Positions 1 through 6,074 are shown, numbered from the stretch's first letter. The stretch: 6,107 nucleotides of DNA from Paracoccaceae bacterium (GCA_003561595.1 PWWF01000016.1:1-6107), one strand, 5' to 3'. Program-made: numbers and translations. The notes: a model not told the origin generated them from the letters alone.

Positions 1-1201
1 CAATCGCCCAGAACCCCACGCGCATGGGCGAGATGTTGTTGACCAGCAGCCAGATCAGCAGCACCAGCGGCACGATGAATTGCCAGCCCGCCTTCAGCAC
101 ATGCCGCACCAGCGGCAACTCCGTGGCCGACAGCCCGCGCATGCCCTGTTTCATGGCCACGATATGCACGAAAAGATACACTGTCCCCAGATACAGGACC
201 GCCGGAAAGATCGAGACCATGACGATCTCGATATACGGCACGCGCGTGTACTCCGAGATCAGGAACGCGCCCGCTCCCATCAGCGGCGGGGTGATCTGCC
301 CGCCGGTCGAGGCTGCGGCCTCGATCCCGCCGGCCTGTTTGGGCTTGTAGCCCAGCCGCTTCATCAAAGGGATGGTGAAAGCCCCGGTCGTTACCACATT
401 GGCAATCGCAGATCCCGAAATCGACCCCATGCCGGCCGACGCGATCACTGCGGCTTTCGCGGGTCCGCCCGGTTTGCGCCCGGTTGCGGCAAAGGCCAGA
501 TCGATGAAGAACTTGCCTGCGCCGGTCTTTTCCAGAAAGGCACCGAACAGCACGAACATGAACACGAAGGTCGCGGCCACGCCCAGCGGCAGGCCGAAAA
601 TCCCCTCTTGCCCCAGATAAAGCTGGCCGACCAGCCGGTCGGTATTGGCCCCGCGATGGGACAGGACGCCCGGCATCCATTCGCCCAGACCCGGCAATGC
701 GCCCCGCGACCCGGCAAGCGCATAGAGGATCGCGATGCCCCCGATGATCGTCATGCCCAGCCCCACGGCACGGCGGCTGGCTTCCAGCACGGCGATGGTG
801 CAGATGATGCCCATGATGATGTCAGTCTGGCTCCACCAGCCTGCGCGGGCGATGATCGCGTCCAGGTTCCAGATGATGTAGAACCCGCTCAGAAAGCCCG
901 CGGTGATGAACGCCGCATCGATGATCCAGCCGAGAAACCCGCGCGGGCGCGATGGCCCGAAGACCGGGTAGATCAGAAAGGCCAGCACCAGCACGAAACC
1001 CAGATGCGCGGGGCGCTGGTAGAACAGGCCCAGCGGCTGAATCCCTGCCGTGTATAACTGGAACAGCGACAGGCTGACCGCCACCGCCGTGATCAGCCAC
1101 AGAACCGGGCGCGGCTGCTGGGCATCGGCCGAGCGCAGATTCGTCGGGATCGCAGTGTCGTCAAGCTTGGCGGGGGCGATGTCGCTGGGGCTTTGGGCCA
1201 T
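1..1201 (-). CDS. TRAP transporter fused permease (DctQ-DctM fusion), TAXI type, 3' part cut by the window edge
   Basis: This is the inner-membrane permease of a TRAP transporter, with the small (DctQ-like) and large (DctM-like) subunits fused. It moves a solute delivered by the periplasmic binding protein, normally driven by a sodium or proton gradient. The frame is open for 400 codons from the ATG at 1199-1201 to the left edge, so the C-terminal part is missing; family members usually exceed 600 residues. Residues 1-30 are hydrophilic and cytosolic. Hydrophobic segments lie near 33-50, 66-82, 90-112, 127-143 and 147-163, and the DctM-like part starts near 205. Family hallmarks are GGPAKAAVIAS (245-255), the GSISGSAIANVVTTGAFTIP stretch (259-278) and EAAASTGGQITPPLMGA (294-310). 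The start lies 3 nt after the stop of the DUF1850 gene, so translation is probably coupled; no strong Shine-Dalgarno is visible. Family assignment is secure, substrate unknown. Confidence 0.95.
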   Translation of the reverse strand, partial: MAQSPSDIAPAKLDDTAIPTNLRSADAQQPRPVLWLITAVAVSLSLFQLYTAGIQPLGLFYQRPAHLGFVLVLAFLIYPVFGPSRPRGFLGWIIDAAFITAGFLSGFYIIWNLDAIIARAGWWSQTDIIMGIICTIAVLEASRRAVGLGMTIIGGIAILYALAGSRGALPGLGEWMPGVLSHRGANTDRLVGQLYLGQEGIFGLPLGVAATFVFMFVLFGAFLEKTGAGKFFIDLAFAATGRKPGGPAKAAVIASAGMGSISGSAIANVVTTGAFTIPLMKRLGYKPKQAGGIEAAASTGGQITPPLMGAGAFLISEYTRVPYIEIVMVSIFPAVLYLGTVYLFVHIVAMKQGMRGLSATELPLVRHVLKAGWQFIVPLVLLIWLLVNNISPMRVGFWAI

Positions 1202-1204
1202 GTC

Positions 1205-1666
1205 TCAATCCGCTCTCAGGGTCAGGCTTGCACGCGCGCCGGGCGCGAGGGTGGATAGCGGCAGCACCGTGTCGCCAGCGTAAAGGATGTGCCCGACACG
1301 CTCAGAGCCGATGCGCAGCTTCAGGCTGTTTTCGGAAAGAGGCTCGTCCATGTCGGTAATCCAGTAGCCGCCACCGGGCGCGGGGGTCAGGGTGCCGCGC
1401 CCTTCGACCTCGCCCAGACCGGCGGCGAAATCATGCAGATAGCTGCGTGTCAGCATCAACTGGCCTGCGCGATTCGCAAAACAATCGGCCACCTTGCCCC
1501 CGGTCACGGAATGCCGCCAGCGCAGGCAGATATCCTGCCCCTCGGGCATCGGGAACGTGCCCAGTTCCTCCGTGTCAGTCGTCACGGTCAGCACGGGCTG
1601 TGCACCAGCGGGCAGGCCGAACCCAAGGGCCGCGCCAAGGCACGGCCCCCAGAAAAGCGCCCTCAC
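1205..1666 (-). CDS. DUF1850 domain-containing protein, secreted TRAP-operon accessory
   Basis: The product is a 153-residue protein of the DUF1850 family, whose function is not established and whose genes commonly sit between TAXI binding-protein and fused-permease genes. Residues 1-22 form a hydrophobic signal sequence, so it probably acts in the periplasm. Family features are WRHSVT (50-55), the YLHDFAAGLGE stretch (76-86), a GGGYW turn (98-102) and a GHILYAGD block (125-132). Two cysteines in the mature part (47 and 62) could form a disulfide; Cys9 lies inside the signal region without a convincing lipobox. The start codon is GTG (1664-1666) and overlaps the TAXI stop in a GTGA junction, which fixes this start and implies translational coupling. 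The permease begins 3 nt after its stop. An accessory role in transport is inferred from position only. Confidence 0.88.
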   Translation of the reverse strand: MRALFWGPCLGAALGFGLPAGAQPVLTVTTDTEELGTFPMPEGQDICLRWRHSVTGGKVADCFANRAGQLMLTRSYLHDFAAGLGEVEGRGTLTPAPGGGYWITDMDEPLSENSLKLRIGSERVGHILYAGDTVLPLSTLAPGARASLTLRAD

Positions 1667-2622
1667 GGCTGCTGATGGTCCTGCACGGTCAGGCCGAGTT
1701 CTTCCAGATAGCGCAGTGCGCCGGGATGGAAGGAGATCGGGGTCGAGTCGATCGAGAACTCGGGCGTCGTGTCATTGGCCGCCGGGTGAATGGCGATCAG
1801 CTCATCCACATTCTCATACATTGCGCGGGTGATGTTATAGACCAGCTCTTCGTCCATATCCTCATGCACGATCAGCACATTCGGGGTCGAGATGGTCTGA
1901 ACCGGATCGGTCATGCCCTCATACAGGTCCGCGCGCAGGGTGTAAGGGGCAAAGGTCGGCTCGACCTCGACCGCATTGGCGATTTCCTCATCGCTCATCG
2001 GGATCATTGCGATGTCGCGCGTGGTCGCCAGGTTCATGATCGAGCTGGTGGGCGGCCCCACCGACCAGAAGCCCGCAGCAATGTCGCCATCGCGCAGCGC
2101 ATCGGCCGTTTCATTGAAATTCAGCCGCTCGGGCGTGAAGTCATCATAGGTGATGCCATTGGCTTCCAGCAGGGTGCGAGCGCTGACTTCGGTGCCCGAG
2201 CCGGGCGCACCGACGGACACGCGCTGCCCGCGCAGATCCTCAAGGCTGGAAATGCCGCTATCGGCCAGCGTGACGATCTGCACCGCATTTGGGTAGATCG
2301 AGGCCAGAGCGCGCAGCTCGGACACCTGCCGCCCTTCAAAATCGCCTTCGCCATGGAAGGCCTGGAACACCGTGTCGGCCAGCGCCAGCGCCAGATCGCT
2401 GTCGCCGCGTGCGATCAGCGCCACATTCTCGACCGAGGCGCCGGTCACTTCGGCAGTGCCGCTTGCCCCTTCGACATGGCGGCCGATCACTTCGCCCAGA
2501 CCGCCACCATAGGGGTAATACACCCCGCCCGTGCCGCCGGTTGCGATGGACAGCTCCTGCGCGGCGAGCGGGCTTGCGCCCAGCGCTACGGCCAGGCCGA
2601 GCGCAGCAAATCTGTAAGTCAT
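1663..2622 (-). CDS. TAXI family TRAP transporter solute-binding protein
   Basis: This is the periplasmic receptor of the TRAP system encoded just downstream, binding the substrate and passing it to the fused permease. Known TAXI proteins bind glutamate/glutamine or organic acids; the ligand here cannot be read from sequence. I take the ATG at 2622 (319 residues), not the longer open frame from 2739, because a strong GGGAGGA ribosome binding site precedes it and the protein then begins with a clean signal peptide (residues 1 to about 22, ending PLAAQ). The mature start LSIATGGTGGVYYPYGGGLG (24-43) is the classic TAXI opening. Further typical blocks are VSVGAPGSGTEVSAR (135-149) and GFWSVGPPTSSI (184-195). 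The protein contains no lysine and about 47 Asp/Glu against 13 Arg in the mature part, so it is strongly acidic. Its stop overlaps the DUF1850 start by 4 nt. Confidence 0.95.
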   Translation of the reverse strand: MTYRFAALGLAVALGASPLAAQELSIATGGTGGVYYPYGGGLGEVIGRHVEGASGTAEVTGASVENVALIARGDSDLALALADTVFQAFHGEGDFEGRQVSELRALASIYPNAVQIVTLADSGISSLEDLRGQRVSVGAPGSGTEVSARTLLEANGITYDDFTPERLNFNETADALRDGDIAAGFWSVGPPTSSIMNLATTRDIAMIPMSDEEIANAVEVEPTFAPYTLRADLYEGMTDPVQTISTPNVLIVHEDMDEELVYNITRAMYENVDELIAIHPAANDTTPEFSIDSTPISFHPGALRYLEELGLTVQDHQQP

Positions 2623-2660
2623 GTCAATCCTCCCAAGGATTTTGCTGGTTTTTCTTGTCG

Positions 2661-2674
2661 GATCGCGTGCGATC
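2661..2674. repeat. 14-bp palindrome in the TAXI operon leader (candidate operator or 5' UTR hairpin)
   Basis: GATCGC (2661-2666) and GCGATC (2669-2674) are perfect inverted arms around a 2-bp centre. The element ends 39 bases upstream of the TAXI start codon and just downstream of a weak candidate promoter, so it would sit at or near the transcription start. That position suits a repressor site. No regulator gene for it is evident in the window, and its function is inferred from symmetry and position only. Confidence 0.35.
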
Positions 2675-2680
2675 TGGGGA

Positions 2681-2709
2681 AAGGTAGCCACAGATTTGCC
2701 AGCGTGCAA
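2681..2709 (-). promoter_or_regulatory. weak candidate promoter for the TAXI-DUF1850-TRAP operon
   Basis: Read on the minus strand, TTGCAC (2704-2709) and TACCTT (2681-2686) are separated by 17 nt. Each matches the sigma-70 consensus at only 3 of 6 positions. The region also holds an inverted TTGC-N6-GCAA (2696-2709). A promoter is expected somewhere in this 103-nt gap because the operon gene has its own strong ribosome binding site, but readthrough from the exporter gene upstream cannot be excluded: no intrinsic terminator is visible between them. Confidence 0.22.
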
Positions 2710-2725
2710 GCAAACTCGCACCCTC

Positions 2726-3322
2726 TCAGCCGGTTGCAAGCACCGGCACCAGCGACAGGATCAACAGCGCCGCCATCGTGTAGTTGAACGCGCGCAGCCA
2801 GCTTGGGCGGTTCAGCAGGCGCCGCAGGCTCAGGCCGACCGTGGTCCAGATGACCGTGGTCAGCCAGCCCACGCTCAGGAATCCCAGCGCCACCCAGGCC
2901 ACGGCCACCATCTCGCGGTCGGGGGCATAGACCGACACGGCGGCCAGAGACATGATCCACGCCTTGGGGTTGACCCATTGGAACGCCGCCGCCTGCAGAA
3001 AGGTCAGCGGCCGCCCCTCGACCTGCACGGCAGAGGGCGGCAGCGCGGTCGCGATCTTCCACGCCAGCCAGAACATGTAGATGACCGACACGACCTGCAG
3101 CGCCAGTTGCAGCGGCGGATAGCCGATAAACGCCCCCATCAGCCCGACGCCCACAAGAAACACCATCAGCGCATGGCCCAGCGCCACCCCCGCCATATGC
3201 GGAATCGTGCGCCGAAACCCGTAATTCACGCCCGAGGCCATCAGCATCACGTTATTCGGCCCCGGCGTGACAGCCGTCACGAAGGCAAAGGTCACAAGGG
3301 CGGCAAAGATCTCGACTGTCAT
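2726..3322 (-). CDS. LysE/RhtB family amino-acid exporter
   Basis: The product is a 198-residue inner-membrane protein of the LysE/RhtB translocator family, which exports amino acids and related small molecules. The family signature TPGPNN lies at residues 19-24 inside the first membrane segment, followed by GFRRTIPHMAGVALGH (35-50) and QWVNPKAW (115-122), both typical. About six hydrophobic segments are seen (near 5-25, 42-62, 68-90, 108-132, 138-163, 178-196), and the length is normal. Two ATGs compete. I chose the inner one (3320-3322) because an ACAGGA site lies 8 nt upstream of it, whereas this site abuts the outer ATG at 3331; the inner start also gives the usual short N-terminus. The gene is divergent from an Lrp-type regulator, a common pairing in which the regulator controls export of its effector amino acid. 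The substrate is not predictable. Confidence 0.93.
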   Translation of the reverse strand: MTVEIFAALVTFAFVTAVTPGPNNVMLMASGVNYGFRRTIPHMAGVALGHALMVFLVGVGLMGAFIGYPPLQLALQVVSVIYMFWLAWKIATALPPSAVQVEGRPLTFLQAAAFQWVNPKAWIMSLAAVSVYAPDREMVAVAWVALGFLSVGWLTTVIWTTVGLSLRRLLNRPSWLRAFNYTMAALLILSLVPVLATG

Positions 3323-3330
3323 GGCATTCA

Positions 3331-3336
3331 TCCTGT
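3331..3336 (-). promoter_or_regulatory. ribosome binding site deciding the exporter start
   Basis: On the minus strand ACAGGA is followed by 8 nt and then the ATG at 3320-3322. The upstream in-frame ATG at 3329-3331 begins within or directly after this motif and so has no usable spacing. This supports the shorter protein by three residues. Confidence 0.55.
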
Positions 3337-3371
3337 TTCGCGCAATCTAGCGCGGCCAGGCTGCATCCGGG

Positions 3372-3401
3372 TTGCAATATTTGCGCGTTTGGCGATAGAT
3401 T
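3372..3401 (+). promoter_or_regulatory. candidate promoter of the Lrp-type regulator, probably giving a leaderless mRNA
   Basis: TTGCAA (3372-3377) and TAGATT (3396-3401) are 18 nt apart and match the -35 and -10 consensus at 4 of 6 positions each. Transcription would begin about 7 nt past the -10, at roughly 3408-3410, which is the start codon. No Shine-Dalgarno precedes that ATG, consistent with leaderless translation. Both TTGCAA motifs overlap or abut the promoter, which would suit autorepression. Confidence 0.35.
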
Positions 3402-3409
3402 TGCAATTC

Positions 3410-3862
3410 ATGACAGATATTGACGACAGATCAGATCAGATATTGCGCATTCTGCAGCGCGAGGGGCGCATCCCGAATCTGGAACTGGCCGAGCGTGTGG
3501 GCCTGTCCCCCTCGGCCTGTCTGCGCCGGGTGCAGGATCTGGAACGCCGGGGTATCATCACCGGCTACCGCGCCGTGGTGGACGGGGCGAAAACCGGGAT
3601 CGGGTTCATCGCCTATGTGACCGTGGGCCTGTCGCGCCACACCAAGGCGGCACAGACCGCGTTTGAACGCCTGATGCGCGCCGCCCCGCAGGTGCGCGAG
3701 TGCCACAATATCACCGGCACGGTCGAATATCTGCTGCGGGTCGAGGCGCGCGACCTTGCAGCCTACAAGGAATTTCACACAGAATATCTGGGCGCCTTTC
3801 CGCATCTGGAGCGTCTGACCACGATGGTGGTCATGGCCTCGCCCAAGGATGAGCGCGCCTGA
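3410..3862 (+). CDS. Lrp/AsnC family transcriptional regulator
   Basis: This is a 150-residue cytosolic DNA-binding regulator of the leucine-responsive (Lrp/AsnC) family, usually an oligomer whose activity depends on an amino acid. The N-terminus DDRSDQILRILQREGRI (5-21) begins the winged helix-turn-helix. The recognition region is LAERVGLSPSACLRRVQDLE (26-45), and RRGIITGYRAVVD (46-58) links to the RAM effector domain (about 64-142). GTVEYLL (103-109) corresponds to the conserved ligand-binding turn, with Glu where many members have Asp. Length is normal for the family. The ATG at 3410 gives the usual short N-terminus although the frame stays open far upstream. No ribosome binding site precedes it, suggesting leaderless translation. 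It is divergent from the LysE-type exporter, which is its most likely target along with its own promoter. Confidence 0.94.
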   Translation: MTDIDDRSDQILRILQREGRIPNLELAERVGLSPSACLRRVQDLERRGIITGYRAVVDGAKTGIGFIAYVTVGLSRHTKAAQTAFERLMRAAPQVRECHNITGTVEYLLRVEARDLAAYKEFHTEYLGAFPHLERLTTMVVMASPKDERA

Positions 3863-3870
3863 GCGATTAT

Positions 3871-3912
3871 GCGTGCATTCCGGCACGCGCGGAGTTATGC
3901 TGCACCGCAGCA
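3871..3912 (+). other. two small hairpins in the lrp-parA gap
   Basis: GCGTGC (3871-3876) pairs with GCACGC (3883-3888) across a 6-nt loop, and TGCTGC (3898-3903) pairs with GCAGCA (3907-3912) across a 3-nt loop. Neither is followed by a T-run, so neither is a standard intrinsic terminator. The second ends 3 nt before the parA ribosome binding site (GAGGTG, 3916-3921), where it could help keep the site exposed or affect mRNA stability. Function is inferred and weakly supported. Confidence 0.35.
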
Positions 3913-3926
3913 AAAGAGGTGAGCGC

Positions 3927-4568
3927 ATGGCAAAAGGCAAGGTGATCACAATCGCGCAGCAAAAGGGCGGGTCGGGCAAGACCACGCTTGCGGTCAATCT
4001 GGGCGTGATGCTGGTGCGCGCGGGCCATCGTGTCGCGTTTCTCGATACCGATCCGCAGGGCTCACTCGGGCGCTGGTTCATGACCCGGCACGACCATGGC
4101 GCCTCTGACGGGATGGAATTTTCCACCGCTTCGGCCTGGGGTGTGGGGTATGAGGTCGGCAAACTGCGCGACATGGCCGATTTCGTGCTGATCGACACGC
4201 CGCCCAAGGCAGATAGCGACCTGCGCCCTGCCCTGCGCGCCGCCGATCTGGTGGTGGTGCCCGTGGCCTCCAGCCATGTCGATCTGTGGGCCACCGATGG
4301 CGTGCTGGATCTGGCGCGGCGCGAAAGCTGCCCCGTGATGGTGGTGCTGAACCGCGCGCGCGCCGGCACACGGCTGGGCACCGAGATTGCCGAGGCGACG
4401 CAGACGCTCGATGCCACAGTCGCGCAGACGCAGATCGCCAATCGTGTCGCCTATGCCGAAACGCTGGGTCAGGGCCGCGCCGGGATCGAGGGCGCGCGCA
4501 GCCCGGCCATCCGCGCCGAATGCGATGCGCTGCTGGCCGAAGTGATCGCGCAACTGCCCACCGACTGA
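3927..4568 (+). CDS. orphan ParA-family (MinD/ParA/Mrp) P-loop ATPase
   Basis: The product is a 213-residue ATPase of the ParA/MinD superfamily, whose members position DNA or protein cargo through ATP-dependent dimerisation. The deviant Walker A motif KGGSGKTT is at 13-20 with the signature lysine at 13. The switch I region LDTDPQGSLGRW is at 39-50 and the Walker B/switch II region LIDTPP is at 88-93. VVPVASSHVDLWA (110-122) is a typical conserved strand and loop. There is no N-terminal helix-turn-helix extension, so it resembles short or orphan ParA proteins rather than P1-type plasmid ParA. No parB gene follows; aroA does, 81 nt downstream. The chosen ATG is preceded by GAGGTG with 5-nt spacing and gives the family's usual start just before Walker A. 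Upstream in-frame starts (3849, 3897) are less convincing. Its cargo cannot be predicted; calling it a chromosome partition protein would go beyond the evidence. Confidence 0.92.
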   Translation: MAKGKVITIAQQKGGSGKTTLAVNLGVMLVRAGHRVAFLDTDPQGSLGRWFMTRHDHGASDGMEFSTASAWGVGYEVGKLRDMADFVLIDTPPKADSDLRPALRAADLVVVPVASSHVDLWATDGVLDLARRESCPVMVVLNRARAGTRLGTEIAEATQTLDATVAQTQIANRVAYAETLGQGRAGIEGARSPAIRAECDALLAEVIAQLPTD

Positions 4569-4616
4569 TCCGGGCTGTTCCCCCATGGACGCCGCACAGG
4601 GCCTGCGCTAGACACC

Positions 4617-4637
4617 TGCGCAAACCCCCCTTGCGTA
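4617..4637 (+). other. hairpin just upstream of the aroA ribosome binding site
   Basis: TGCGCAA (4617-4623) can pair with TTGCGTA (4631-4637), seven pairs including one G-T, around a 7-nt C-rich loop. It ends one base before the aroA Shine-Dalgarno (GAGGTG, 4639-4644). No T-run follows, so it is not a clear parA terminator. The rest of the 81-nt gap shows no convincing promoter. Any regulatory role is speculative. Confidence 0.3.
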
Positions 4638-4649
4638 AGAGGTGCGCCC

Positions 4650-5993
4650 ATGTCCGGCCACGGCCCTGCCATCCCCATGACCGCCCGTCCCTCCGGCCCG
4701 CTGCGGGGCACGGCGCAGGTGCCCGGCGACAAGTCGATCTCGCATCGCGCGCTGATCCTTGGCGCACTGTCAGTGGGTGAAACGCAGATCACCGGGCTTC
4801 TGGAAGGGCAGGATGTGCTGGACACCGCGCGCGCGATGCGCGCTTTTGGCGCCGAGGTCACGCAGCACGGCCCTGGCGAGTGGTCCGTACATGGTGTGGG
4901 CGTGGGCGGGTTTGCCGAACCCGATGGCGTGATCGATTGCGGCAATTCCGGCACCGGTGTGCGGCTGATCATGGGGGCGATGGCCACGACCGATATCGCC
5001 GCCACCTTTACCGGCGATGCCAGCCTGAACAAACGCCCCATGGGCCGCGTGACCGACCCGCTGGCCAAGTTCGGCGCGCAGTCTTTCGGGCGCAGTGGCG
5101 GCCGCCTGCCGCTGACACTGATCGGGGCGGCGCAGCCGGTGCCAGTGCGCTACACGCTGCCGGTTCCCTCGGCGCAGGTGAAATCGGCCGTGCTGCTCGC
5201 AGGGCTGAACGCGCCGGGCCAGACTGTCGTGATCGAGGGCGAGCCCACGCGCGATCACACCGAACGGATGCTGCGCGGCTTTGGTGCCGAGATCACGGTC
5301 GAGGACACGGACGAGGGCCGCGTCATCACCCTGACTGGCCAGCCAGAGCTGCAGGCCCAGCCCGTCGCCGTCCCGCGCGACCCCAGTTCCGCCGCCTTTC
5401 CCGTCTGCGCCGCGCTGATGGTGCCGCAGTCCGAGATTGTGGTGCCCGGCGTCAGCCAGAACCCGACGCGAAACGGCATTTACCTGACATTGCAGGAAAT
5501 GGGCGCCGATCTCGTGATGGAAAACCCCCGCAACGAGGGCGGTGAACCCGTCGCCGATCTGCGCGTGCGCCACTCCCCCCTGCGCGGGATCGCGGTGCCG
5601 CCCGAACGCGCGGCCTCGATGATCGATGAATACCCGGTGCTGGCCGCCCTCGCCGCGCTGGCCGAGGGGGTGACCGTGATGCGCGGGATCAAGGAATTGC
5701 GCGTCAAGGAATCCGACCGCATCGATGCCATGGCGCGCGGGCTGGAAGCCTGCGGCGTACGGGTGGAAGAGACCGAGGACAGCCTGAGCGTGCATGGCAT
5801 GGCGCAGGTGCCGGGCGGGGCGACCGTGCAGACCCATATCGATCACCGCATCGCCATGAGCTTCCTGTGCCTCGGGCTGGCCGCGCAGAAACCGATCCGC
5901 GTGGATAATGCCAGCCCCATCGCGACATCCTTTCCGGTGTTCGAGGATCTGATGCGCGATCTTGGCGCGCAGATCACCCGCGAAAACACTTGA
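4650..5993 (+). CDS. aroA: 3-phosphoshikimate 1-carboxyvinyltransferase (EPSP synthase), class II type
   Basis: This cytosolic enzyme joins shikimate-3-phosphate and phosphoenolpyruvate to give EPSP, the sixth step of the shikimate pathway towards chorismate and the aromatic amino acids. The 447-residue length is normal. All four class II landmarks are visible: GDKS (26-29), SAQVK (174-178), RDHTE (201-205) and NPTR (271-274). Catalytic residues include Lys28, Asp326 in IDEYP and Glu354 in RVKESDR; RPMGR (129-133) and HRIAMS (399-404) are also conserved. Overall it closely resembles the Agrobacterium CP4 enzyme as I remember it. In the PEP-site loop it reads NSGTG (99-103), with Gly101 where CP4 has Ala100. 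The ATG at 4650 has GAGGTG with 5-nt spacing; a second ATG at 4677 lacks such a site. A strong terminator follows, so aroA ends its transcript. Confidence 0.98.
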   Translation: MSGHGPAIPMTARPSGPLRGTAQVPGDKSISHRALILGALSVGETQITGLLEGQDVLDTARAMRAFGAEVTQHGPGEWSVHGVGVGGFAEPDGVIDCGNSGTGVRLIMGAMATTDIAATFTGDASLNKRPMGRVTDPLAKFGAQSFGRSGGRLPLTLIGAAQPVPVRYTLPVPSAQVKSAVLLAGLNAPGQTVVIEGEPTRDHTERMLRGFGAEITVEDTDEGRVITLTGQPELQAQPVAVPRDPSSAAFPVCAALMVPQSEIVVPGVSQNPTRNGIYLTLQEMGADLVMENPRNEGGEPVADLRVRHSPLRGIAVPPERAASMIDEYPVLAALAALAEGVTVMRGIKELRVKESDRIDAMARGLEACGVRVEETEDSLSVHGMAQVPGGATVQTHIDHRIAMSFLCLGLAAQKPIRVDNASPIATSFPVFEDLMRDLGAQITRENT

Positions 5994-6004
5994 CCAGCCA
6001 ACCC

Positions 6005-6017
6005 GCCCCGCAGGGGC
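6005..6017 (+). repeat. short GC hairpin directly before the aroA terminator
   Basis: GCCCC (6005-6009) and GGGGC (6013-6017) form a perfect 5-bp stem with a GCA loop, starting 11 nt after the aroA stop and abutting the larger terminator stem. It has no T-run of its own. It may be part of a tandem termination structure or protect the 3' end of the mRNA. Confidence 0.4.
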
Positions 6018-6074
6018 AAGCGCCCGCGAGCGGGGACATGGGCGGGCGGGTGGGTCCCCCGAGCGGGCGCTTTT
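6018..6074 (+). terminator. Rho-independent terminator of aroA
   Basis: AAGCGCCCGC (6018-6027) pairs fully with GCGGGCGCTT (6063-6072). After a small internal loop, GGGGAC (6032-6037) pairs with GTCCCC (6054-6059), leaving a 16-nt G-rich apical loop. TTTT follows at 6071-6074, then CT. The stem is exceptionally strong and lies 25 nt after the aroA stop. The T-run is short but acceptable for a high-GC genome. The remaining 33 bases (6075-6107) show no ribosome binding site, ATG or recognisable coding. Confidence 0.75.

Larger units (their letters stand above)
3323..3409. promoter_or_regulatory. divergent control region between exporter and Lrp regulator, with repeated TTGCAA motifs
   Basis: The 87-nt gap is AT-richer than its flanks and contains the palindromic hexamer TTGCAA twice (3372-3377 and 3401-3406, 29 bp apart). 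The first is part of a longer inverted repeat, GCAA-TAT-TTGC (3374-3384). TAGATT appears on both strands at promoter-like distance from each gene (3396-3401 plus; 3344-3349 minus). Lrp-family proteins bind AT-rich imperfect palindromes as multimers, often across such divergent regions, so these are candidate sites for the adjacent regulator. Binding itself is inferred. Confidence 0.45.

Noticed and set aside
80..1057. 325-codon plus-strand open frame opposite the TRAP permease
   Set aside because: Its composition is dominated by Arg, His, Asp and Gln with no family features, while the opposite strand shows an unmistakable TRAP permease.
2623..2739. Longer TAXI start at 2739, adding 39 residues
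   Set aside because: It would bury the signal peptide inside the protein and overlap the exporter gene's 3' end; the strong GGGAGGA site points to 2622.
1447..2787. 446-codon plus-strand open frame opposite the TAXI and DUF1850 genes
   Set aside because: It is antisense to two well-recognised genes, is rich in Arg, Gly, His and Gln with no recognisable domain, and is expected from third-position GC bias in high-GC DNA.
2621..3409. Long in-frame upstream extension of the Lrp regulator
   Set aside because: The extension is antisense to the exporter gene and has no family similarity; the ATG at 3410 gives a full-length, normally starting Lrp protein.
3871..3888. Hairpin after lrp as an intrinsic terminator
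   Set aside because: The stem has six pairs and is followed by GCGGAG rather than a T-run.
3897..3926. Alternative parA start at 3897 preceded by GGAG
   Set aside because: Spacing to GGAG is only 2 nt, and the added ten residues are basic and not family-like. The ATG at 3927 has good spacing and begins just before the Walker A strand.
4770..5846. 358-codon minus-strand open frame opposite aroA
   Set aside because: His-, Gly- and Gln-rich shadow of aroA without a ribosome binding site or recognisable motif.
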